Shown here: positions 27,001-39,769 of the stretch, piece by piece
Layout of the letters: every line of letters begins with the position of its first letter
Numbering within the stretch: the first letter of the stretch is position 1
Notes under the pieces: generated by a model
The model's database searches: none
What the model was told of the DNA's origin: nothing
Seen by the model: the letters and a program-made list of their open reading frames with translations, nothing else
NCBI GenBank assembly: GCA_028564675.1
Contig: JAOVVO010000268.1
Coordinates: forward strand, 34,917-98,916
DNA from: Onchocerca lupi
Lineage: Eukaryota > Nematoda > Chromadorea > Rhabditida > Onchocercidae
Direction: 5' to 3'
DNA length: 64,000 nt
Made by a program: the position numbers and the translations under genes

Positions 27001-30000
27001 GAGTCTTCTTTGCAATATATCGATTTCCTCAAAAGTTGTCATTTGGCTCCTTTTCCAAATGAAACACTGTACGAAAAAATTGAAGAACTGCACAGACATC
27101 ACAAGTAAACTTATTTGGTTTCTTTCATTGTCTTATTTATTAAAGCAATACATATCTCAACAAATTTTATATTAATGCAAGTTGTTGCACTTTTCCAAAA
27201 AGTTTTCCAAAAAAAGAATATAATTATTCAATATTAAACAACACATGCATCAATAGCTAACATTATTATTTACTATCAATTAGAGTTGAAATTAAGAATG
27301 TTTAAGAAAATAAAAAATTTCAAATGATTTTTTTTTCAAATAAAAAACTTCAAATTTCAAATAATTGAAAAGATAATTTGATTTTGTTTTGTTTTCATTA
27401 ACAAAAAAATTTGCAGAGGCGAAACATCGGCTGAAGCGGATTTACATTATCTGGAAAATGCCAAGAAGCTGAGTATGTATGGCGTTCAACTTTTCCATGC
27501 TAAGGTTTGAGTGATATAATTTCTTACTAATTTTCAAAATATTTGCTTAAAATATTTTTTTATAAAATTTTAATTCATTTTTTTTTATAAAAATTTTTTT
27601 TTTTATAAAAATTTTAATTGCTTAAAATTTAATGAGGTGGTTGAAACTAAAAAATAAGGCAGTTTATAGTGGGTCGTAATACTAAGCTGGAACGTGAAAT
27701 AAGCAGAGGAATAGGTGATCCTCCACCATCAGAATTTAAAACGATAAATATGTTGATTGGATATTAAATTTTTGAATAGTCCATGTTAAAAGTCAGAAAT
27801 AGAATGGGCGTGGCTTTCTAATTTTACATAATTTATCGTTTTTATGGAATAAGTTATTTATGGTTGCAATTCCAAATTTGAAAAAAAATAGGCAGTTCGG
27901 TTGTGAAATAATAGCTTATGGACTAATAATAAATGGTGTAGAGGCATGGTCATTTACATTTAATGGTTAGTGAAAAAATATAGAATTTTTTCCATGTTTT
28001 CAGGATGGGAAAGGTACACCTGTTCAGATCGGCATCAGTGCTCATGGAATCAATATATATCTCGACCAGATTCGCGTAAATCGTTTTCTTTGGCAGAATA
28101 TCATCAAAATTGGCTATCGACGTAATGTCTTTTTAATCAAAGTCAAACCTGGCGAAGTAAGTTCTGCGATACTTTCTTATCTAGGAAAAGCAAACTAGGT
28201 TTAAAGGCATCAATTTTTTCAATTATTCAAATTAATTCCAAGTTTTTTTCAGCTTGAGAAAAATGAGTCGACAGTTGCATTCAAATTATCTGATTATGAA
28301 GCAGCAAAACGAGTTTGGAAATGCGGCGTTGAGCATCATACTTTCTTTAGGTTTATTTAGCCGTCTAATCATTTCTTTTTTTTTTCTTTTTTTTCATTAT
28401 TTTTTATGTTACGTTAATAAGAGTGATAATTACCCATTTCGTTGTTTGTTTTTTGTTTATCAGAAATTCAATTATTCAGTATATCACGTATGTATTATTT
28501 TTATACATAAAATATTCTTTACGTGAAACCGCTTAATAGTGGCTCTTTCCATTCTCTAATAATTTAGAATAATTTATTGATTGAACTGCATACTGATATG
28601 ATAAATCCTATCACTATTGCATAATTTTTTAAGTATTACAAAAGTTACAGATTGATCCAGCCAGAAGAAAAGCCACATAAAGGTTTGTTTCGTTGGGGTT
28701 CAGCTAGATTTCGTTACCAGGGGCGCACTCAATTTCAGTCAAAAATGGCTTCACAAATGTTCTGCAATAGTCATCCAGTTCAACGTTCGCAGAGTGTTCG
28801 TTTGGCTCAAGATGATAGAAATAGTATGATGATTATTTTAAATTTTTTCTAGGCTGCATATAAGTTAAAAATTTTATTCTTAGATTTGGTTGAATTTAGC
28901 TTTTTCCTTTTTTAATTTTGAAGAATTGTGTCTGTCATTTTACGGAATAAATAAAAGGAATATTTTAATTTCTATAATCATTTTAAACTTCGAAATTCAT
29001 TATTACTTAGCTTGGCGATTCGAGTAAATTCTGGGTTCTAGAAAAACTTTATTTTTAATGATTCATCTTATTTTTTTTGCAGTTACAGTTCCGGTTTCAA
29101 TAAGTCAAACTCTTCCATTGATGTATTCCGAGGATGGGGCCGGTAGGGAGTTAGGATGGAGCGACAGTGTAAGTTGTCTTAATTTCTAAAAAATATGTCC
29201 ACAGGGAAGATACTTTCCTTTTATTCTTCCATAAAATAATAATGATTTTTTCCCTGCTGGTCTCTTATGCTTTATAAATTTTTTTTCTTTTTTTTTTTTG
29301 CATCTATTCATTCAGTAAATCCTATCTGCAGAGATACGATCAGAAAAACTAATTTGATTTAATAAATAATGATGGTTGAAATCAGACCAAAAATAGAGGA
29401 AGTGGTTAATTTAGTATAAACTTTTATACTTTTTATTCTTACAACAAATTTATTGAAATATTATTTTGTTTGATGATATTTGTAAAATGTTATTTTCCAT
29501 CATTTCACAATGTTAATTTTTAGCAAGTGATTTCCCCCGAAAAGATATACTCAATGCATGTTACGGAAAGCAAGCAAAACGTAGAAAATGATACAATATC
29601 AAACGGTGCAGAGGTGGGTAACACCAGTAATACTTCAAGAAAACTGGTTGACAATATTTATTCTTCTGATATTTTTACTACTTCTGTTACAACTGCTATT
29701 ACTAATAATGCTGCTATTACCACTTCTACTGCTATTACTACTACTACATTTACTAGTACCAGTAATACTGTTACTGATCATACTTTGCCATCTCATGTTT
29801 CTCCTTATTCAACAAAAATTCCTCGAAGTGCTGGTCTTTTTACTCGCAAATTTTCGGATGATGATTTTCAAGGTCAGCCCCATTACATATTGGATAATTC
29901 ATGCAAAAGCAGATCAGATATGCCAACTCTACGAAAAGAAAAAGATGGGAAATTTTTACCAATCCAAGATACTGCAGTTGTTTATCATCCTGGACATTAT

Positions 30001-33000
30001 GAGGAAGAAATGATTGGAAGTCATAATAGACGATTTCATGAGCCACCAGTTGAACCAGGAGATGATTTTGTGCTAGTTCATGGACCAAAATTGGCATCAA
30101 CGGGGAAAATATTTCATCAAAATGGTGCAGAAACCGACATCCTTGTAAAGGAAGAAGATATTGAAACATATCCAATACGTTACTTTGTTGATATCTACCA
30201 TTCTGATTTCTCCCGTTCCATTAACAGAAACAAAGATTTCAAAGTATTTGAACATGAGAAATATTTGGGAACAGATGATGTGGACAAGTTTAAGACTAAT
30301 AAAAAAAAGTATCCGACAAATGAAAAATTTAAAGGACCTATTTCACGTACTGAACGTAGTGTGGAACTGCCGACAGAACCATTGACAGCTCATGTTTACA
30401 TCTATAATCAAGGATATTACGATACTGTGGATTCAAATCGAACAGATATCGATGAAAAAGGCAATATACGATATTGGTTTCGTCGTAATAAAAAACCAGA
30501 AAAATCTCAAACAAAATTACTGAAAGAAAAAAATACAGAAATTAAAAAGAAGACGGAAAAGAATGCGAGTAAGTTAATTAACGATGATCGTACAATTAAT
30601 AAATCTGAATCTATAAATGAACAAGAAAATGAAACAAAAAAAATTGCCCTCATTCATGTCAAACAACCAAGTTATGAAAAACAATCCACGCAAGCAAGTT
30701 ATACTGCGGAATCATCTGAAAAAAAATTTCCGCAGACAGCATATATGAAGGGAAGCAAGCCTGTAGTAGTTGGGATCGATACGGATAAAAGTTCCATTAA
30801 TGATACCAAGGAAGAAACTTATGATTCCACGCAGCCGAAGCAAACTTGTCATCTTATCAGCACTTCAGATAGTTGCCGTGCTAGACCTGGAGCATATGGA
30901 GTACCTTCCACCTCATATGATGAACTATTACATAACATTAGACGTGAAGAAGAGCTTCCATCTTTACCAATCCATGAACATGCCGTGATTTATCATCCCG
31001 GTGTATCGGGTATTAAAGATAGAAAACGCCGGAAGTTTTTGATTCGAAAGGAGCAACAGAAAACATCATCAAGTGAAACATCAACTGATGCAGAAGTGCC
31101 GGTCGATGGAAAAAAAAAATATACAGCAGTTATTGATATATCTGATACGGGCAAAAATGACTTAACTAGCGTTGTTGATGTTGAAAAAAGAGTAGTCGAT
31201 GAGGAAATCTCAAAAAAACCTACAAAACAGGAGATGAAAGAAAAGAAATATCTCGATCAGATGAAAGGTGGCATCACAGTGGATTCCAAAATGCAGAAAT
31301 CTATGCATAAAATTGAAAAAGATACAAAATTGACTGGTGTACAGGATGTGAAAAGTGAAAGTAGCCATCAGAAAATGAAAGCTATATTGCATCTTAGCGA
31401 AGGTCAAAGTAAACCAGTATCCAGTGAAATGAAAAAAGAACCTGTTCTCAAAAGAGTCGAAAAATCAAAAGATGTTAAACATGCCGTTCTACCAACATTT
31501 AACAAATTAGATATTGACAGGTCATTGGAAAGGTCCAAAAAGGCAAAACTATTCGAACAATCACAGAATGAACATGTTCTTGATAACACACCTCCTCCAA
31601 TGAAGTTATCTCGAATTAATGAAATATCATTTCAACCTCTTCATCTTGCAGTAAAAGTACAAAATCAAGAACAAATTCCATCACATTATTATAAAACGTT
31701 TAAAAGAGCAAAACATGAAGGTACTGTGGAAATTGTCGCGAAAGAAAATATCAATCCTGCAACTTACAAATTGGAATATGCTACTTATCAAGGACCTTTG
31801 GAAACTACAAATTTTATAAAGGGATTACAGTTTGCTCCAATTCATGAATATTCCGCTGTATATCATCCTGGTAATACTTATGTGAAAACACGCAAAATAA
31901 AAAAACGAAAGAATGCTTCAGAACTTCAAAATGAACAGAAATCAAGTACTTCGAAAGCCAAGAAAACTGCTATATTGCATCTGAACAGGAATGACTCTGA
32001 TGCTAAACATCGTGAGGAAGAAAAGAGTGATAGCGAAGCTTTCTTGTCGAAAAATGAAAGTGGAATAACCACATATAAAGCAGAAACTGCTCGCAGAACT
32101 CCGGCAAATGAAAAAATAAAAATTAAAAAGCATCCTTTTAAACATCGTACGGTTTCCGGTGATGTTGAAATTGTGGAGAAGTGTTTCGTGAAACCCGAGA
32201 CATATAATCTTGTTACTGTTCCTTATGATGGACCGTTGAGCTGCTTAGAGTATGGAAAAGAATTATCATTTACTCCTCTCCAAGAAAACGCATCAATATA
32301 TCATAGTGGAATTTCTTACAAGAAGGCAAAAAAATTACGTGATAGTAGCACTGAATCAAGTTCAACTACAAGTTTCAGCAGCAGCTCTTCAACATCAAGT
32401 GTCTCAGAAAATCATAAAGAATTCGAGAAGAAAATCATACTGCGTAATAAGTTTGGTATAAGTAATGGCACAGATAAATTAGCAAAACATCAAGGAATCT
32501 TTTCGTTTTGGCGTAAGTCATTTCGCAGTGAAAAAGGTGATCTTCCAGACGGTAAGAAAGAAAAACTGGAGGCTTCATCAAAACTTCAATTTATTCAACA
32601 GCAGCAACAACCCGAACATTCAGTTGATTTTACTAAAAGCCGAACATCATCATCACCGTTAAAAATAGTTTCAAAAGTAGATTCTGTAGAAGAACTGAAG
32701 ACTGATTTGCATCTGAAAAACAAGAATAAAAAAATGAAAGCAAATCTATATCTCAAAGATGAGCCTTTAACAACTTCAGAAAATGACGAAGATAATAGCA
32801 AACGTGGAAAGTTTGATTTGTTTCATTTTTGGCGATCACCAGACAAAGAAAGCAAGATAAGTTCCAAGAAGATTACTGATATGAATATTTCTAATGAGGA
32901 ATCTCTCGATTACACTGCTAAATTCGACTCGTCATGTGAAGAAGCAACTATTGGATTAACTACAGAAGGCAAAAAGAGACCGATTATTGTTACTAATAAG

Positions 33001-36000
33001 GATGTGTCAAGCAATATAGAGGCGAATGAATTGGCTCGTTCTAAAGATATGAAAGAAGAGCCTTTAAATCGTAGTTCAGTGTCACCGTCTAATCAAGATA
33101 TAACAAATGTGGAAACAAAAAAGAATGCTTTCATCTATCTTAAACGTGATTCCGAGCTTTCCGATGGATTGCCACTGAATTTAAAGAGTATCCCTGGAAT
33201 TCCTGAGCAGGAAATCACATCAGCTGCTTTAACTGCACTTCAATCTCCAGATCAAATAAATGTCACTCGAACGTCACCAGACAGTAGTGAGAATATTGGA
33301 TATACAGCAAAAATTACAGTTAAGCGTGAAATGAGAAATGTTGGCGATGATTTGCAGCAAGATTCAAATTTGAAGCGAAAGGAAACCGATGCATCAAATG
33401 ATGGTGTTAACAAGAGATCAAACTTTGTAGTGAAAGGATTTCATCTTCGGGGTCCACCATGTGATTCGGAAGAAATTGCAACTTACAGCAGTACCAGATA
33501 TAGGCGTGAAAAGGACACTCAAGTAACTGAACCTACTGAAAGTAGTGGAATAATTACTACAGGGAAGCATGAGACAGATTCCGTCGATGGTACTGACAAA
33601 CCGATTACACGTGAAGGAATTGATGTATTGAGAATAAAGAAGGGGACAATGATTGAAGGTGATGTTAAGTTGAAAGGAAACAAAAAAGACGGTGGTAAAA
33701 GCACCAAAGGTCGTTTTTTCTCTTCGTTATGGCGTGGAAGCAAACCGAAAAGTAGCGATCAGGAAGATCATCAAAAACAGCAAAAATTAATAAAGAGTGA
33801 TGTTCATGGAATCGAATTAACACATGTAAATACCACATCACCAACCAATGAGCTGGAATATAACATTTTGCGAACAAAAATTATCCTTGGTTCTGATTGT
33901 AAAGAGGTTAAGCCTTCGTCAAATGTTCCTCAAATAAGGCAAGATTTTGTTCCAGTTTATGATTTCTCATATGTTCCCAATTTTGCGACATTTATTGAGA
34001 ATGTGGATATAGCTCCTGCAGCTACTGCAGGCGATGTGAAGAAATCGATAATTGTTGAAGATTCAGCTCGCAAACCTGATGAAATAATTACTGACGAAGT
34101 TGCTGATGAAACTAGAGTGTCGGGAGAAAGTGAATTTAAGCAACAATTTAATTATCGTTCGGAAGATATTGAAGAATATAATAATACATCCGCTGTATCA
34201 GAGAATCAGAACGAAAATTGGAAAAGTGAACAATCCGCTATTGATATGGGGGAGCAAACTTCAATGGAAAAGATGTTTGTTTCGGAATTGAATGGGGAAA
34301 AGTTAGAGACAAAAAAACACACGATTCAGGGTACAGAATCGGAAACTCTTGAAGTTGGAAAATTATTTGATCGAAGTGAAATAAGTAGTGGTGAAACATC
34401 AGAGGAATCATACACATTTACACAAACACCTCCAGATATTCCAGTTTCAATGGTGTATGCAACGGATTCTAAAGCACCAGATGATTTTGTGGAACAAATC
34501 AAGCAACAAGTAACGCAGGTGCGTTCTATAATATAAAATTGATATTTATCAATTGATTTTTTTTATTTTTTTCTTTTTATTTTAAACTCGAGTTAGGAAT
34601 AATTGAAATAAATTGTTCTTTTGTACATCGCTTCATTTTTCGATTAAGTTCTGAGACTGGTTACGTGTTCTTTCATTTTTAATGAAAGTTGTTAACATGC
34701 TTTTTTGTTAATATGCTTTTTTGATTTATGCCTTTAATAATTATATGATTGAATTTATTATATGTTTACTTTAAATCATTTTACAACTGAAACTGGTCAT
34801 TTTTTTATGACCGGAAATTAAAATTTCGGAAATAAAGGCTTTTCCTGTTTTTTCTGGAAAAATTCATATGTTGATTTTGTATAGCATTAATCTAGAGTTT
34901 TTATGTTGTGTTTATTGTGCTTGTTTTTTCTGTTGTGTTTGTTACTTTGCTGTGAAATTAGAAATTATTAAAACAATCAGCTATGCATCCAAAATTTTCA
35001 TTGGTTCAGTAGCTTTGATATTTTGATTAGTTCAGATGGGATAATTTGTCTCTGTTTAGGCAATTACGGAAGTTTCACCATCATCGGATATTACAAAGAA
35101 ATCGAAGAAAGAAAAGAAACGATTAAAGATAGGTACATCATCACATGGAAGCGAAAGTGCTGATGCATCTGAAATCGAACTTGCATCGCACTATGATTCC
35201 TTATCTTCCAATCAGTCAAAGGTATTTGCCACTGATTTTTAGAAGCAGATGTATGAATTAGTTCTTATTTTGTAAAGCATGAATTATCATACGAGCATTT
35301 AAAAAAAGTTTATCGTGTCTGGTAGTTCTCACATTGCGTGACATTCAATCGACAGTTGAAATATTCATTGTAGTTCCTTGCAACTTAATATGTTTTTATT
35401 TTCCGCTGCACAGCAAATATATTGTAGAAAAATGCAGACAAACCAGAAGTAATTGGTGAATCGCCTTATGAAGAAGCAAAATTGGACGAAAAATATCTAC
35501 CGCTTAAAGAGCACACAGAAGAAACGAATGATCTAAAGAATATCGAAGTTGTACCATCCATCCATCCGGCTGATATTGTAAGTTTCCAATTAACTGATTC
35601 GACTGATCCCTGCATGAGATTGCTTTTTATTTTCAGATTAGTTTGTTTTGCTTTTTGTCATTCTTTTTTGTCTTCATAAAATATTTTTTATATAATATGG
35701 ATCACTATTTTATAATTGAAAAATAGAATGTTAATAACTCAGTTCAAAATTGATTAGTGATTAATAGCTTCCACATAATGAATTTTTTTTTTTTTTTTGT
35801 TAGCTGATTAATATTATAATGAACCATGAAAAAAATTTTTTTCTTTTTTTTTGTTTCTGCTTCAAATCTAATTTAATCCTTCTACTTCATAAAAAGTTTT
35901 TAATATACCAAATTAAATTTGAAATTCCGAAAATATTTTCGTCAAGTAATTTCGTTAGATAATTTAATGCTTCATGAATTACTTTATAAATCGTTATACG

Positions 36001-36985
36001 TTGCATTAATCTTTTGTTAGCCAATTAATTGTTACGAATCTCTCTAGTGTTATCGATTTGATAACTAATAAATTTATTTCGATACCTGTTAGTTATTCTA
36101 ATTTATTTGAAACATTTGGAAATATTTCTGCCATTTTTCAAAACTAACTAATAGTTCTTTTCCCTCATTATCCCTAACATTTTTCCGAATCGGATTTCGT
36201 ATAATGTAGCAAGTTAGTGTAAAATCATCTAAGAGAAATAGATAATTTTCAAAAATATGCGGTACTGAATATGTTTTATTATAAACGTTATAATAGTTTT
36301 CTCACGCTAATAATGTTATGGAACCTTAGTATTATAACATGATTATGTCACCATCAGATGACGAAAATTATTAACTTTGCTACGAAATGGAAATGAAATA
36401 GGAAATTTGAAATTAAGTATAATATAATACGGAAAGATAATGATTTCGTAAAAATCCAATTTTTGATTCTCAAGATTTTACAAAAATTTGAAAAAAAAAA
36501 TGCAAATGCAGTATGGGAGTATTAGATAAAATTTTAACATATGCGTTTTTAGAAAAAACTATAGACGTTTATTACTACTTTAAATTACTTTAAAAGAGCA
36601 TAACAATGTGTCATATGTTTATGATAATCTATCTTTACGTTATGCTATACTTAATTTTAGACTTTTCGTTTTGTAATGAAATTAATAATTCTTTTCATTT
36701 GACAATAAACAAACTATCATAATATTTGAGATCCATGATTTTATGAGATGGGAAATGATGATCAAATGATTGATGATCTTCAATCTTTTTTGCACATTCC
36801 TCCATTGATTTGAGTATTCTAATTTGCATTTTTATTGTCTTATAATGATAAATTTAAAACGCAGGGATTTCCTCCGTCCTTATCTTTATATTTTCATATG
36901 CTAAATTTTAAAATAAAATATAATTAGGATAAATTCTCAAAATTTGATTTAATGCCATTTTTTTTTTTTAAACCTTCTCGATGTT

Positions 36986-37024
<39 letters not shown>

Positions 37025-37691
37025 TTTGATATTTTGTGTTTTATAGGCGCTTTAGAAGCAAGAACTTTTTGGATTTGATCGCTTTGTTTTACTTGGTTTT
37101 CAAAGCTCTATAAACTCACTTTTCTTTTTCTTAAGGATAGAATTAGATTAGAAGTGTGTTACTTATCTAATCATCCATCGCATTTATGAATTATTTGTTG
37201 TGTCTTATCCGATCAATTTTTATTAGCTTCATTTAAAAATTTTATTTTCGAAAATGGAAGCTTGAAAACTTTTCAGCTGGGATTTTCGAACACTTTCCGA
37301 TGCAAAATTGATATTTTTTCTGTTACATTTTAGTTTAAAAAAAGCGTCAAATACTAAAATAAATTCATTTTGCATTTTGAGGTCAAGTTAGAGGTAACAG
37401 AAGCTCCAAAAATTCCGATATTTTTTGAAATATCTTCTAGTTCTTCTGTATGCTTTCTTATTTTTCAGTGTTATAGAATTCTTATGAATGTATTCTGTTT
37501 CATTTTCACTTTTTCTTTTTTTTTTACAGTGCGATCCGCTTCCTCATACAAATGTTGAATCGTGGCAGGAAACAATAAAAGAACCTGAAACAGTAATTAC
37601 CACTATTGATCATCAGGGAAATATTACCAAGTTTGTACCAATTCCGAAGGATTTTTTAATTTCTTAAAACTCCAGATCTTTTTTTCTTTTT

Positions 37692-37727
<36 letters not shown>

Positions 37728-39769
37728 AGCAATGGATGATTCAAATGGATGCTTTAAAATTTCAAAATACTGTTAAATAGTCATGATATCACAAAATAAA
37801 TTAAATTCCTTCTCTGATATTTTTTATTCGATTAGAAAAAGTTTGCTACATTGAATATCCTGTTATTTGACTTTTTAAAAAGAAATCTAGACTCATCGTA
37901 ATATTCAGATGGGTTGTTGTTGCAGAAAGACGATTAAGAAGCAGCAATTAATAAGTACCGTGCAGCAACAAGTGCATCAAACTTCTAGCGCTTCGGACCG
38001 ATATGGAGATTCTGTAATTTTTTTCATGAGCTTACAACTTTTCCTTATTTGAGAATACTTATTAAAGTGAAATTTTCGTTTATATGGGTTAATTGATTTT
38101 TTTCTTCTTTTTTTAAATCATAGTAACGAGTCATTTCCATTTATCGCTCCTTTTCTAATCCAGTGATCTGTCAATTGTGAAATTCCCTTTCCACGATTAT
38201 AACAAAATCACCGAAAGATCATATTTTAATTTATAGTTTTCTGTAGATCATGGTGTAATGTCTTCAACGATTGATAATTTTTGCTGGTAATCAAAATGTT
38301 CTGTAGAAGAAAGCAAATGCAAGACATAAGCTTAATGAATTGAAATGTTTGGCTCTCATAAATTGTTATCGCTACAGGATACAAATGTGATTGAGGTAAC
38401 GAAAAAATCACTTACACCTAATGAAAACATAGCAAACTTTCAGTCATCGGTTGTTGAAATACCTGATCATAAATTTGCTTATGAATCAGCGAATGAAGTT
38501 GACAATGAAAATGGAAATGATCATTCGGATTTACCAGGGGAATTGATTTCCAGTCGTACGGTTACACAAGGCAATCGTACCATTGAAACAATAACTGTAA
38601 CTTTTCCTTTTTTTATTTTGAAGTAAAGGTTTCTTAATCCGATAATAATATTTCAAAAAACTATTTGTTCATTTAACATTAAGCGTTTGTTCATCATCTT
38701 GCCATATGCTTTTTCCGAAGAAGAAGAAATAACTGTAACTTTTCCTTTTATTTTAAATATTGTGGATCATATAAACATAAAATTATCTACTTTATAGATA
38801 GCACTTGTCATGTAAGTAACCGTAATTATTTTTCACCATAGAAAAAATTACATGGAGTCAGAGACACTTAATGTTCAATAAAATATCTATGTCGCAAATT
38901 TCATGTCTCATATTTAAAACACAAAATCCATTTTTGGAAGTTAAGAACATTTTAAGTTTAATATTGTATTAAATTTTGAGCTAGCTGGTTGAAAGTTAGA
39001 AAAAAATATTCCATACAATGGAATAATCATCGTTGGCACAGTGCTTATTTTCTAATTTGACGAATTATTCGTTTGTATTTCGGAGAATCGTTTTTATTTA
39101 ATGCATTTTCAGTATAAGACTGAGAAAAATGGTATCGTCGAGACTCACGTTGAGCATCGCGTCACTATTCATTCTTGTGATGATATTGATCATGACGCTG
39201 TAAGTCGCTTAACTTTATTGATAAGTATCGTTATATTAACATGCTTCAACTATCTTTCAAATTAGGCTCGTGAGATGAATAGCTTTAATGTAAAAAATCT
39301 TTCATTTAGAAAAAATGCAGTTCATTTATACGACACTACATTTTTTTTTTTTTTTAAATAATTTTGAAACTCCATATTCGATTTTTTAGTTTGAAATTAA
39401 TATTCAATGTTAATAAAAAACTTGTTCTAGTAGAAAAAAAAATCTAATTTGATCGATTTGGTTTTTTGGGATTGCTAAACAGAATGAAAGAAAAGTGAAA
39501 TCTTTTCATTTATTCTTTACTTTTAGGAAATAATGCTTTCTGCATTATATTAGGCTGCGTAGGTCATAGTTTTTATAGGCTTGCTTGTTTGATTCCCAAG
39601 AACTATAATTTTATTGATTATATTAATTTTTAAAGTTACTCAGAGGACCAATAGGGAAAAAAAGAGTAATATTTTGCAGGAACTGAGTCAAGCAATTCTT
39701 GAAGCGACTAATATGAACCCAGATATGACAGTTGAAAAAATTGAAGTGAAGCATGAATCACATTGTTAA
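24044..39769 (+). CDS. frm-1: Protein 4.1-type cytoskeletal adaptor (FERM, giant exon, 4.1 C-terminal domain)
   Basis: Protein 4.1 family proteins link membrane proteins to spectrin and actin under the plasma membrane. Eighteen exons join in frame: 24044-24154, 24827-24931, 25428-25470, 26696-26816, 26931-27104, 27417-27504, 28004-28156, 28253-28350, 28651-28823, 29083-29168, 29524-34518, 35060-35221, 35428-35577, 37530-37630, 37926-38013, 38378-38596, 39113-39199, 39680-39769. The product is 2347 residues. Residues about 24-305 are the FERM lobes, opening VQLLDSTKQIFYVS and including the WDFNFKVKFYPPEP turn. Residues about 306-345 are the FERM-adjacent segment (FRWGSARFRYQGRTQ). Residues 385-2049 come from one exon. 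The C-terminal 4.1 domain ends DIDHDAELSQAILEA...NPDMTVEKIEVKHE. I see no clear spectrin-actin-binding domain, only a Lys-rich KKSKKEKKRLK stretch. It is far longer than vertebrate 4.1R. frm-1 is the best nematode match I know by name. The longest introns are 35578-37529 and 25471-26695. AATAAA lies at 39931. Confidence 0.92.
29953..32319 (+). repeat. frm-1: Protein repeat family A (P-L/I-x-E-x-A-x-Y-H-x-G) in the giant exon
   Basis: Four clear copies: 29953-30003 (LPIQDTAVVYHPG), 30961-31011 (LPIHEHAVIYHPG), 31831-31881 (APIHEYSAVYHPG) and 32269-32319 (TPLQENASIYHSG). Two weaker copies are near 30169-30213 (RYFVDIYHSDFSR) and 30376-30420 (TAHVYIYNQGYYD). Copies three and four also share about 45 residues upstream, of the form VEIV-x-K...P-x-TY...Y-x-GPL...K-x-L-x-F, so the true unit is about 60 residues. 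Copies are 480-1000 bases apart and followed by Lys/Arg-rich stretches. I recall similar GPL...YHxG repeats in the giant exon of nematode ankyrin UNC-44, but that is memory and unchecked. Confidence 0.85.
30460..33762 (+). repeat. frm-1: Protein repeat family C (G-x-F-x-F-W-R basic motif) in the giant exon
   Basis: Three clear copies of an aromatic-basic motif: GIFSFWRKSFRSEKG (about 32491-32535), GKFDLFHFWRSPDKESK (about 32803-32853) and GRFFSSLWRGSKPKSS (about 33709-33756). A weaker one, NIRYWFRRNKKPEKS, is near 30463. The Phe/Trp cluster followed by Arg/Lys/Ser resembles membrane-binding or linear docking motifs in general character. No partner can be named. Confidence 0.7.
30634..33335 (+). 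repeat. frm-1: Protein repeat family B (K-K-x-A-x-L-x-L-K/R) in the giant exon
   Basis: A short, probably beta-strand-like motif recurs between the family A repeats: KKIALIHVKQ (about 30634), KKYTAVIDIS (about 31113), KMKAILHLSE (about 31372), KKTAILHLNR (about 31957), KMKANLYLKD (about 32731), KKNAFIYLKR (about 33118) and GYTAKITVKR (about 33298). Each alternates hydrophobic residues after two basic ones and is followed by a Ser/Asp/Glu-rich linker. Spacing is irregular. I do not recognise this as a named domain. Confidence 0.7.
36990..37022. repeat. Poly-T tract (33 bases)
   Basis: An uninterrupted T run within the long intron between exons 13 and 14 of the 4.1 gene. A similar 32-base run at 37694-37725 is followed directly by GCAG. 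Confidence 0.95.

Larger units (their letters stand above)
29524..34518 (+). other. frm-1: Giant 4995-bp repeat-bearing exon of the 4.1 gene
   Basis: One open exon of 1665 codons lies between acceptor TTTTTAG (ending 29523) and donor GTGCGT (34519). It is phase 0 at both ends and its length divides by three, so it can be skipped without shifting the frame. That would leave a compact 4.1 of about 680 residues. Its protein is highly charged and probably largely disordered: a Thr-rich run at about 29680-29790, many Lys/Glu/Ser tracts, a Ser run at 32350-32400 and a Gln run at 32596-32610. It contains three families of short repeats, listed separately. The flanking exons 12, 13 and 16 (162, 150 and 219 bases) are also phase 0 and divisible by three, so they too could be cassette exons. 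Confidence 0.9.

Noticed and set aside
29588..34291. Other frames and antisense frames across the giant exon
   Set aside because: They overlap the long sense frame with clear repeats and splice continuity. Their residue mix is what shadow frames of Lys/Ser/Glu-rich coding sequence give.
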